DNA of 64,000 nt from Mycolicibacterium septicum DSM 44393 (GTDB lineage: Bacteria; Actinomycetota; Actinomycetes; Mycobacteriales; Mycobacteriaceae): positions 206,648-270,647 of the forward strand of contig NZ_HG322953.1 of NCBI RefSeq assembly GCF_000455325.1, written 5' to 3'. Positions 1 to 7,254 of this stretch are shown one piece after another (position 1 is the first letter of the stretch; each line of letters starts with the position of its first letter). The notes beneath the pieces are model-generated. The model did not search any database. It was not told the origin of the DNA and saw nothing but the letters and a program-made list of their open reading frames with translations. Made by a program: the position numbers and the translations under genes.

Positions 1-10
1 TTCGCGCGCT

Positions 11-65
11 GAGATTGCACTGAGGGCTGTGGTTCGGCAAGAACCACAGCCCTCAGTGCAATCTC
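11..65. terminator. Long perfect hairpin, probable bidirectional terminator
   Basis: Positions 11-35 and 41-65 are exact reverse complements (25 bp arms, 5-nt loop GGCAA). The hairpin lies 28 bp past the stop codon of the reverse-strand mycolate reductase gene. There is no T tract on either strand, which is common for mycobacterial hairpin terminators. Function is inferred from position and stem strength only. Confidence 0.6.
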
Positions 66-93
66 GACTCGCCGGAGACTCGGCAGAGAATTC

Positions 94-900
94 CTAGCCG
101 CCGCCGAGCTTCTTGTAGACGGCGCCCACGATCGGGGTGACGATGGCGCGCGGCGCGTAGCCGCTGGCCATCGACATGGCCTTGGATGTCACGCCGGGCA
201 CGACGCGCATCTTGTTCTTGTCCAGGCCGTCCAGCGACAGCTTGGCGGTGTATTCGGTTGAGATCCAAAGGAAGTCGGGGATCAGCCGTTCGACCAGGGA
301 CTGCTCGGACTCGTCGGGCAGGTCGGTGCGCACCGGGCCCGGCGCGAGCACCGTGACGTGCACGCCCGCGCCCTTGAGCTCGCCGCGCAGCGACTCGCTG
401 AACGTGTTGGCGAACGCCTTGGACGCCGCGTAGGTGGCGTTGTTGGGGATCGGTGAATTGCCTGCCGCCGATCCAGAGGTCAGGATGCCGCCGGAGCCGC
501 GCTTGACCATTCCGGGCAGCACAGCCAACACCAGATCGTGCACGCCGAGAACGTTCAGCTGCACCTGGGCCTTCTCGCCGGCCGGGTCGAGGTCGGCAAC
601 CGGGCCGAAGGTCGCGGTCCCGGCGTTGGCGCACAGGATCGAGATCTTGCGCTGGGCCAGTTCGTCGCACAGGACGCCCCGGGCCGTGGGGTCGGCGAGG
701 TCGACGGCGCGCACCTCGACGGTCACCCCGTAGCGCTCGGTGAGGCGCTGCGCCAGGGACGTCAGGACGTCCTCGCGTCGCGCGGTGATGATCAGGTGGT
801 GGCCGCGGGCAGCGAGTTCGGTGGCCAACGCTTCGCCGATGTTCTGCGAGGCGCCGGTGACGACGGCACGGGCATCCGGACTGGGTGCGGGTACTGGCAT
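94..900 (-). CDS. cmrA: SDR-family mycolate reductase, CmrA/Rv2509 type
   Basis: A 268-residue short-chain dehydrogenase/reductase. The N-terminal cofactor motif GASQNIG (about residue 16), the NAG motif (CANAGTA) and the catalytic Ser/Tyr/Lys set (SGSAAGNSP, then YAASK) are all present. It closely resembles M. tuberculosis Rv2509, the orthologue of corynebacterial CmrA, which reduces the 3-oxo group of newly condensed mycolates to give mature mycolic acid. The ATG at 900 is chosen because the Rv2509 family begins MP.PAPSPDARAVVTGAS. The gene is divergent from the MFS gene across 43 bp, the same arrangement as Rv2509/Rv2508c. The orthology call rests on sequence resemblance and synteny. Confidence 0.88.
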   Translation of the reverse strand: MPVPAPSPDARAVVTGASQNIGEALATELAARGHHLIITARREDVLTSLAQRLTERYGVTVEVRAVDLADPTARGVLCDELAQRKISILCANAGTATFGPVADLDPAGEKAQVQLNVLGVHDLVLAVLPGMVKRGSGGILTSGSAAGNSPIPNNATYAASKAFANTFSESLRGELKGAGVHVTVLAPGPVRTDLPDESEQSLVERLIPDFLWISTEYTAKLSLDGLDKNKMRVVPGVTSKAMSMASGYAPRAIVTPIVGAVYKKLGGG

Positions 901-943
901 GCGGCCAATCCTAAGAGGAGCGGAAGGCCATAAGGTGGCGGGC

Positions 944-2251
944 ATGATGAACCCAGGGCGGGCGAGGGTGCTCGCGTGGGCATTGTGGGACTGCGGCGCG
1001 ACGGGACTGAACGCAATCGCCGTCACTTTTGTGTTCTCGGTGTACCTGACCGGCAGTGTCGGCGCGGGTCTGCCCGGCGACACCAGTCCGGCCAGCTGGC
1101 TGGGGCGGGCCATGACCGTCGCCGGTCTCGTGGTGGCCCTGCTGGCGCCGGTCACCGGCATCTGGGTCGACGCACCGCACCGGCGGCGCCGGGTGCTCGC
1201 CGTGATGACCGGGGCGGCTGTCGTGTTCACCGCGGCGATGAGCCTGATCCGCGACGACCATCGCTACCTGCTGCCCGGCCTGGTGCTGCTGGCGTGCACC
1301 GCGGCCTGCAACGAGCTGGCCACGGTGCCCTACAACGCCATGTTGCGGCAGTTGTCCACTCCCGATACCTCCGGCCGGATCTCGGGCCTCGGCCTGGGGC
1401 TGGGCTACGCGGGCAGTGTGGTGCTGTTGCTGCTGGCCTACGTCGGGTTCATCGCCGGCGACGGGGATACCCGTGGGCTGCTGGGCATTCCGGCCGCGGA
1501 CGGGCAGAACGTACGGGCGGTGATGCTGCTCACCGCCGTCTGGTTCGTGTTGTTCGCGTTGCCGATCTTCGTGATGGTTCCGCGCGTGCCGGCCATCGAG
1601 CCGGTCGAACGCATCGGTTTCTTCGGCGCCTATCGCAAGCTGTGGGCCGAGATCCGGGGTGAATGGCAACGCGACCACAACGTCGTCTACTACCTGGTGG
1701 CGAGCGCGGTGTTCCGTGACGGGTTGGCCGGGGTCTTCGCGTTCGGGGCGGTGCTGGGTGTCAACGTCTACGGCATCTCGCAGGCGGACGTGCTGTTGTT
1801 CGGGATCAGCGCCTGCGTGATCGCCGCGGTCGGAGCGGTCACCGGTGGCCTGCTCGATGACCGGGTGGGTTCCAAGCCGGTCATCGTCGGATCGCTGGTC
1901 TGCCTGATCGCGGTGGGTCTGGCGCTGCTGGTCCTGTCGGGACCGGTGGCGTTCTGGGTATGCGGCCTGCTGCTGTGCCTGTTCATCGGGCCCACGCTGT
2001 CCGCGGCACGCAACTTGATGCTGCGGATCACCGCGGACGGCAAGGAAGGCGTGGCGTTCGGGCTCTACACGACCGTGGGGCGCGCGGCTTCGTTCCTGGC
2101 GCCGTGGCTGTTCTTCACCTTCATCGACCTGTTCGGTGCCGACCGCGCCGGAATGGGCGGCCTGGTGCTGGTGCTGGCCGTGGGACTGGCGGGCATGCTC
2201 GCCGTGCGGGTGCCCGCGCGGCAGCCCAACCCCGCGGTGCCGACTCCCTGA
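944..2251 (+). CDS. MFS transporter, Rv2508c-like, UMF1/Atg22-type
   Basis: A 435-residue integral membrane protein with about 12 predicted hydrophobic helices and an MFS loop motif in its middle (GGLLDDRVGSKP). The stretch around FRDGLAGVFAFGAVLG resembles the UMF1/Atg22-like branch of the superfamily. Substrate is unknown. The start at the first of two adjacent ATG codons follows AAGGTGG at 932-938; the second ATG (947) is equally possible. It is divergent from cmrA and convergent with the proline-rich MmpS-domain gene (9 bp apart), matching Rv2509-Rv2508c-Rv2507 in M. tuberculosis. Confidence 0.8.
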   Translation: MMNPGRARVLAWALWDCGATGLNAIAVTFVFSVYLTGSVGAGLPGDTSPASWLGRAMTVAGLVVALLAPVTGIWVDAPHRRRRVLAVMTGAAVVFTAAMSLIRDDHRYLLPGLVLLACTAACNELATVPYNAMLRQLSTPDTSGRISGLGLGLGYAGSVVLLLLAYVGFIAGDGDTRGLLGIPAADGQNVRAVMLLTAVWFVLFALPIFVMVPRVPAIEPVERIGFFGAYRKLWAEIRGEWQRDHNVVYYLVASAVFRDGLAGVFAFGAVLGVNVYGISQADVLLFGISACVIAAVGAVTGGLLDDRVGSKPVIVGSLVCLIAVGLALLVLSGPVAFWVCGLLLCLFIGPTLSAARNLMLRITADGKEGVAFGLYTTVGRAASFLAPWLFFTFIDLFGADRAGMGGLVLVLAVGLAGMLAVRVPARQPNPAVPTP

Positions 2252-2260
2252 GCCGACGGG

Positions 2261-3043
2261 TCAGGGCGTCCCGACGCAGATCGTGATGCCCGACCCGGTC
2301 CGATGCTGGGTCTGCACACCGTTGACGGTCACCGTGCACGCGACGTCAGGACCGAAGTTCACGACGCTGACGCTGGCGGTTTCCGTCGCGGGTGCGGCGA
2401 GTTCGACCTGCTTGCTCCACGGCAGCGGGACGTTGAACTCGGTCTGCAGCATGTTGCCGGTGTCCAGGTAGGTGATGTTGATCGCCCTACCCTCACCAGT
2501 GACCTCGTAGGTGACGGTCTCGGTGGGGCCCGGTGTGGTCTCCGTGGGCGAGGTGGCAGTGGGCGGCGGGAGTGGCCGGGGCGCACGCGTGGTTGTCGTT
2601 GGCGCCGTCGGCGACGTGGTGAAGCCCGGCTGCGGGGTGATCTGCGGTGCGACCACGGTCTCCTGGCTCGACCCGTTGGCGATCACCAGCGCGATCACGA
2701 GGCCCAGGACCACCAGGACCGCCACCGCAGCCAAGATCCAGAGCCACAGCCGGGGTTCGTGATCATCGGGCTCCGGCGGGGTCGGCGCACCCGGGGGCGG
2801 AGTGGGTCCGCCGGGCGGCTGGCCGCTTGCGTAGGGGTCGTATCCGTAGGGAGGGTAGGGCGGCAGCTGTTGGGTGGGATTGGACACCGAGGAGCCGGCC
2901 GGCGGCACCGCTTGGGGTACAGCCGGGTACGAGCCCTGATACGGCGGCTGGTTGGAGTACGCCGGATCCGGATAGTCCACGGGATAGCCGCTACCGAAAG
3001 ATTGGGTCGGTTCGGACCCGTCGCGGCGTGGTGAATCGGTCAT
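2261..3043 (-). CDS. Proline-rich membrane protein with MmpS-like C-terminal domain, Rv2507-like
   Basis: A 260-residue protein in three parts. First is a cytoplasmic Pro/Tyr/Gly/Gln-rich tail of about 95 residues. Then comes one transmembrane helix (LWILAAVAVLVVLGLVIALV), followed by a Thr/Pro-rich linker. The C-terminal domain of about 85 residues carries MmpS-family features (ITYLDTGNMLQ, LPWSKQV, CTVTVNGVQ with a paired Cys). MmpS proteins partner MmpL lipid exporters, but there is no mmpL gene here, so the role is unknown. The ATG at 3043 is used; a GTG six bases upstream is the alternative. Position next to the MFS gene matches Rv2507. Confidence 0.75.
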   Translation of the reverse strand: MTDSPRRDGSEPTQSFGSGYPVDYPDPAYSNQPPYQGSYPAVPQAVPPAGSSVSNPTQQLPPYPPYGYDPYASGQPPGGPTPPPGAPTPPEPDDHEPRLWLWILAAVAVLVVLGLVIALVIANGSSQETVVAPQITPQPGFTTSPTAPTTTTRAPRPLPPPTATSPTETTPGPTETVTYEVTGEGRAINITYLDTGNMLQTEFNVPLPWSKQVELAAPATETASVSVVNFGPDVACTVTVNGVQTQHRTGSGITICVGTP

Positions 3044-3166
3044 GCCCACCTCATGGCTGCGAGGGTACCTGTGCGGATGCTCAGTCCGCTGCGACCGAGG
3101 TCCCGGGCGATTGCGCGATGATGAGAGATGCTGGAGAGGACTTCACGAGTGACAGGAGGACGCGCG

Positions 3167-5032
3167 GTGGCCGCGGATCGGCATGTGCGGGTGAACTACG
3201 GCGCGTCGCTGTCACCGGATGCGACGGCATTCGCCCACTTGGTCGACGATGGCGGCTATCCACGAGCGGTGCAGCGCTTCCTGCGCGGATGGCGCGCCAG
3301 CTCCTCGCGCGACGTCGAACTGCCCGTGGTCGGTCCCGTGACGAAAGTCATCCATTCCGCCGACGGCCACTGGCTGGCCTGCGAGGTGGCTCCGGACGGT
3401 GCGTCGCGCACCCAGATCTGGGTGGTGACCACCGACCCGGATGACCGGGACGCCCGTCGCATCGATCATTGGCCGCCCGATGTCGCCGAGGGCACCGCGG
3501 AACTGATCGGTTGGGATGGGACACAGGTGGCGGCGATTCTGACCGGCGAGGACGGCGTCGGTAGTTCCTGCCTGATCGACCCCTCCTCGGGGGACATCAT
3601 CGTTCTCGACCGCCGTTCGGGTGGCCGCCTGGTGGATTCTTGGGCAGGCGCTTCGCTGGTGCGGGTCGGCCCACGCGGCTACCGGGAGCTCATCATGCTG
3701 TGGGGGCTCACCGAAATCGGTCTGCTGCCCTACGATCCGGGCTCGACAACCGACATCGGCGTGATCCTCGACGATCACCAACCCCGCCGGCTGCGCACCG
3801 GGTTCGACGGGGACGCGATGTCACTGCTCGAACCGGCCAAGTCCTACAGTTCCGACAGCACGGATGGCTATGTGCGGGCGCTGATCCGGAGCGAGAACGG
3901 GGCGTCGCATGCCCGGTTGCTCGAAGTGACCGTCACCGCCGACGGGGTCGGCTATCACGTCGTTGCCGAGCGTCCTGGTTACGAGCTCGACGAGTTCGTG
4001 GTCAGTGATGATCTGTCGACGGTGGCCATGCTGTGGAACATCGACGGCCGCAGCGAACTTCAGATCCTTCAGTACGCCGACGGGACGCTGTCCGAGCCGA
4101 TTCCGTTCCCCGGCATGGTCGCCACCCAATTGAGCATCAGTGCCGGTGGCTCCATGGTGGCGATGACGGTCCAGGGGCCGTCGTTGCCTCCTACGGTCGA
4201 ACTCGTCGACCCACGCACCCGCGAATGGGAGCGGATCGACCGCGATCCGAGCGTCGGTCCGCTCACCGGGACACCGACTTTGGCGCGAATCACCGCGCGC
4301 GACGGGCTGGAACTCAACGCCTGGTTGTACGAACCTGAGGCAGAACCGATCGGGGCGATGATCTTTCTGCACGGCGGGCCGGAGGGGCAGTCGCGACCCG
4401 ACTACAACGAGTTCTATCCGCAGCTGCTCGAAGCCGGGATCACCGTGCTGACACCGAATGTGCGCGGATCCGGTGGATTCGGTCGGGCGTTCATGCATGC
4501 CGACGACAAGGAGTTGCGGTTCGCGGCCATCGACGACGTCGCCGACTGCGTGAGCTACCTGGTCGACAACGGCTACGCCGCCGCCGACCGAATTGCCTGT
4601 TGCGGGTGGTCCTATGGCGGCTATCTGACCCAGGCGGCGTTGACATTTCACCCGGAGTTGTTCGCGGCAGGGATCAGCATCTGCGGCATGAGCGATCTGA
4701 ACACCTTCTACCGCAACACCGAGCCGTGGATCGCGGCGGCGGCGTATCCGAAATACGGTCATCCGGTCGGCGACCGGGAGCTGCTGGAGCGGCTGTCACC
4801 GCTGCTGCGGGCACACGCGCTGACGGCGCCGCTGCTGCTGGTGCACGGCGCCAACGACACCAACGTGCCGCCGAGCGAATCGCAACAGATGTTCGACGCA
4901 TTGCGGGCGCTGGGCCGCACCGTGGAGATGCTGACGTTCGCTGACGACGGTCACGAGATCATCAAGCGCGAGAACCGCGCGGTCCTGGTCGATGCCATGA
5001 CCCGCTGGTTGATCAAGGCGTTCGGCGACTAG
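3167..5032 (+). CDS. S9-family serine peptidase (prolyl oligopeptidase / acylaminoacyl-peptidase type)
   Basis: About 621 residues. The N-terminal two thirds is a repeat-rich region consistent with a beta-propeller, and the C-terminal third is an alpha/beta-hydrolase. The catalytic serine lies in GWSYGGY, the aspartate probably in HGANDTNVP and the histidine in DDGHEI; the oxyanion region is HGGPEG. No signal peptide is apparent. GTG at 3167 is preferred because AGGAGGA ends 6 nt before it; an ATG at 3128 has no such site. The stop codon overlaps the stop of convergent bkaR. In M. tuberculosis the interval between the Rv2507 and bkaR homologues lacks this gene, so it looks like a lineage-specific insertion. 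Confidence 0.85.
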   Translation: MAADRHVRVNYGASLSPDATAFAHLVDDGGYPRAVQRFLRGWRASSSRDVELPVVGPVTKVIHSADGHWLACEVAPDGASRTQIWVVTTDPDDRDARRIDHWPPDVAEGTAELIGWDGTQVAAILTGEDGVGSSCLIDPSSGDIIVLDRRSGGRLVDSWAGASLVRVGPRGYRELIMLWGLTEIGLLPYDPGSTTDIGVILDDHQPRRLRTGFDGDAMSLLEPAKSYSSDSTDGYVRALIRSENGASHARLLEVTVTADGVGYHVVAERPGYELDEFVVSDDLSTVAMLWNIDGRSELQILQYADGTLSEPIPFPGMVATQLSISAGGSMVAMTVQGPSLPPTVELVDPRTREWERIDRDPSVGPLTGTPTLARITARDGLELNAWLYEPEAEPIGAMIFLHGGPEGQSRPDYNEFYPQLLEAGITVLTPNVRGSGGFGRAFMHADDKELRFAAIDDVADCVSYLVDNGYAAADRIACCGWSYGGYLTQAALTFHPELFAAGISICGMSDLNTFYRNTEPWIAAAAYPKYGHPVGDRELLERLSPLLRAHALTAPLLLVHGANDTNVPPSESQQMFDALRALGRTVEMLTFADDGHEIIKRENRAVLVDAMTRWLIKAFGD

Positions 5033-5622
5033 CTTGCGGTGAGCGCGGCCAGCGTCATCCGGCGCAGCACCGCGCGTGAATGTGTCTTGGGCGCAGCGGG
5101 TCTCACGCTGTACGGCGTGGAGTTCAGCAGGCCGAACGCGGCATGGGCCATCACCCGGGCATCGTCTTCGGCCAGGTTCGGATCGAGCCGCGTCAGGACC
5201 GTCACCCAGATCTCCACGTACTGCCGCTGGGCGCGACGCACCTGTCGTCGGGCCGTGTCGGGCAGGTGGGCCAGGTCGCGGTCCTGGATGCGGATCAGAT
5301 CGGATTCGCCGAAGACGAAGTCGAGGTGGAAGTCCACCAGGCTGTTCAGTGTGTCGGCGGGATCTTCGTCGGCCGCGGTGACTTCCTGTGCCCCGGCGAG
5401 CAGCCGGGTACTGATCCCGACGAGCAGTTCGACCAGCAGGGCTTCCTTGTTGGGGAAGTGCCGGTAGATGGCCGGTCCGCTGATTCCGACGGCCGAGCCG
5501 ATGTCCTCCAGGCGCACCGCGAGATAACCGCGTTCGGCCACAAGCCGTTCGGCGGCAGCGATCAGCTGGCCGCGGCGATCGGACTTGGCCTTACTGCGAC
5601 GGGTGACGGCGCTGTCGGACAT
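5029..5622 (-). CDS. bkaR: TetR-family repressor of branched-chain keto-acid catabolism
   Basis: A 197-residue TetR regulator with an N-terminal helix-turn-helix (LEDIGSAVGISGPAIYRHF, about residues 40-58) and an all-helical ligand domain. It is divergent from accD1, and the intergenic region holds two 16-bp palindromic sites. This arrangement matches M. tuberculosis Rv2506 and its M. smegmatis homologue, described as BkaR, which represses the adjacent branched-chain keto-acid operon. The ligand is presumably an acyl-CoA intermediate (inference). The gene ends inside the last codon of the convergent S9 peptidase. Confidence 0.85.
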   Translation of the reverse strand: MSDSAVTRRSKAKSDRRGQLIAAAERLVAERGYLAVRLEDIGSAVGISGPAIYRHFPNKEALLVELLVGISTRLLAGAQEVTAADEDPADTLNSLVDFHLDFVFGESDLIRIQDRDLAHLPDTARRQVRRAQRQYVEIWVTVLTRLDPNLAEDDARVMAHAAFGLLNSTPYSVRPAAPKTHSRAVLRRMTLAALTAS

Positions 5623-5648
5623 GGCGCCTCCGGAGGGTAGACAACTCA

Positions 5649-5689
5649 GTTAATGAAAACTAACCTATCACGAGTTAGTTGTCATTAAC
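5649..5689. promoter_or_regulatory. Twin BkaR operator and accD1 promoter
   Basis: Two 16-mers, GTTAATGAAAACTAAC (5649-5664) and GTTAGTTGTCATTAAC (5674-5689), are reverse complements of each other apart from one base. Each is also an imperfect GTTA...TAAC palindrome. They are separated by 9 nt and lie between divergent bkaR and accD1. TAACCT at 5661-5666 fits a mycobacterial -10 box for accD1, so repressor binding would block it and probably bkaR as well. Assignment to BkaR is inferred from position. Confidence 0.75.
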
Positions 5690-5705
5690 CGAAATGGGAG
5701 CTGCC

Positions 5706-7247
5706 TTGTCATCGCACCGCGACGAGCATCTGGCGCTGGTTGGCCAGTTGCGCGCCAAGCTCGCCACCGCCGCCCTCGGCGGCCCCGAGCGGGCCCGTCA
5801 ACGCCACGTCGACCGGGGTAAATTGCTGCCCCGCGACCGCGTCGACGGTCTGCTGGACCCGGGTAGTCCGTTCCTGGAGATCGCCGCGCTGGCGGCGGAC
5901 GGGATGTACGACGACGAATGTCCGGGTGCCGGGATGATCGCCGGCATCGGCCGGGTGTCCGGCCGGGAATGCTTGATCGTCGCCAACGACGCCACCGTCA
6001 AGGGCGGCACGTACTACCCGGTCACGGTCAAGAAGCACCTGCGAGCCCAGGAGATCGCGCTGCAGAACAAGCTGCCGTGCATCTACCTGGTCGACTCCGG
6101 CGGTGCGTTCCTGCCGCGCCAGGACGAGGTGTTCCCGGATCGCGAGCACTTCGGTCGCATCTTCTACAACCAGGCCACCATGAGCGCGCAGGGCATCGCG
6201 CAGATCGCCGCCGTGCTCGGATCGTGCACCGCGGGCGGGGCCTATGTGCCCGCGATGAGCGACGAGGCGGTCATCGTGCGCAACCAGGGCACGATCTTCC
6301 TCGGCGGTCCGCCGCTGGTGAAGGCCGCCACCGGTGAGGTCGTCACCGCCGAAGAACTCGGCGGCGGGGACCTGCACTCCAAGACCTCGGGCGTCACCGA
6401 CCACCTGGCCCACGACGATCGCGACGCGCTGCGGATCGTGCGCAACATCGTCGCCACCCTGGGGCCGGCCGAAGCGCCGCCGTGGGCCGTGACACCCACC
6501 GTGGACGCCGTCGCCGACCAGACCGAGCTCTACGACGTGGTCCCGGTCGACGCACGCGTGCCCTACGACGTGCACGAGGTGATCACGCGCATCGTCGACG
6601 GTGGCGAGTTCAACGAATTCAAGGCCGAGTACGGCACCACCCTGGTCACGGGGTTCGCCCGCATCCACGGCCACCCGGTCGGCATCATCGCCAATAACGG
6701 TGTGCTGTTCGGTGAATCCGCGCTCAAGGGAGCGCATTTCATCGAGCTGTGCGACAAGCGCAAGACACCGTTGCTGTTCCTGCAGAACATCGCCGGGTTC
6801 ATGGTCGGCCGGGACTACGAGGCCTCGGGCATCGCCAAGCACGGCGCCAAGATGGTCACCGCGGTGGCCTGTGCCCGGGTACCGAAGCTGACCGTGGTGA
6901 TCGGCGGCTCCTACGGCGCGGGTAACTACTCCATGTGCGGGCGGGCGTATTCGCCGCGGTTCCTGTGGATGTGGCCCAACGCCCGTATCTCGGTGATGGG
7001 CGGCGAGCAGGCGGCATCGGTGCTGGCCACCGTGCGCGGCGATATGAGCGCCGAGGAGGAAGAACAGTTCAAGGCGCCGATCCGGGCCCAGTACGAGCAT
7101 CAGGGCAACCCGTACTACTCGACGGCCCGGCTGTGGGACGACGGCGTGATCGACCCGGCCGACACCAGAACCGTGCTCGGACTTGCTCTTTCGGTTGTCG
7201 GCCAGGCTCCGCTGGAGCCGGTCTCCTACGGCGTATTCCGGATGTGA
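5706..7247 (+). CDS. accD1: Acyl-CoA carboxylase carboxyltransferase (beta) subunit, methylcrotonyl-CoA type
   Basis: About 513 residues with the two-lobed carboxyltransferase fold of biotin-dependent acyl-CoA carboxylases. Oxyanion-type glycine pairs are seen in CTAGGAY (N lobe) and GGSYGAGNY (C lobe). With AccA1 it forms 3-methylcrotonyl-CoA carboxylase, carboxylating the leucine intermediate; the mycobacterial AccA1/AccD1 complex has that reported activity. TTG at 5706 is favoured because GGGAG precedes it by 5 nt; an in-frame ATG at 5694 is the alternative start. First gene of the operon, 7 bp ahead of accA1. Confidence 0.9.
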   Translation: MSSHRDEHLALVGQLRAKLATAALGGPERARQRHVDRGKLLPRDRVDGLLDPGSPFLEIAALAADGMYDDECPGAGMIAGIGRVSGRECLIVANDATVKGGTYYPVTVKKHLRAQEIALQNKLPCIYLVDSGGAFLPRQDEVFPDREHFGRIFYNQATMSAQGIAQIAAVLGSCTAGGAYVPAMSDEAVIVRNQGTIFLGGPPLVKAATGEVVTAEELGGGDLHSKTSGVTDHLAHDDRDALRIVRNIVATLGPAEAPPWAVTPTVDAVADQTELYDVVPVDARVPYDVHEVITRIVDGGEFNEFKAEYGTTLVTGFARIHGHPVGIIANNGVLFGESALKGAHFIELCDKRKTPLLFLQNIAGFMVGRDYEASGIAKHGAKMVTAVACARVPKLTVVIGGSYGAGNYSMCGRAYSPRFLWMWPNARISVMGGEQAASVLATVRGDMSAEEEEQFKAPIRAQYEHQGNPYYSTARLWDDGVIDPADTRTVLGLALSVVGQAPLEPVSYGVFRM

Positions 7248-7254
7248 TGCTCAG

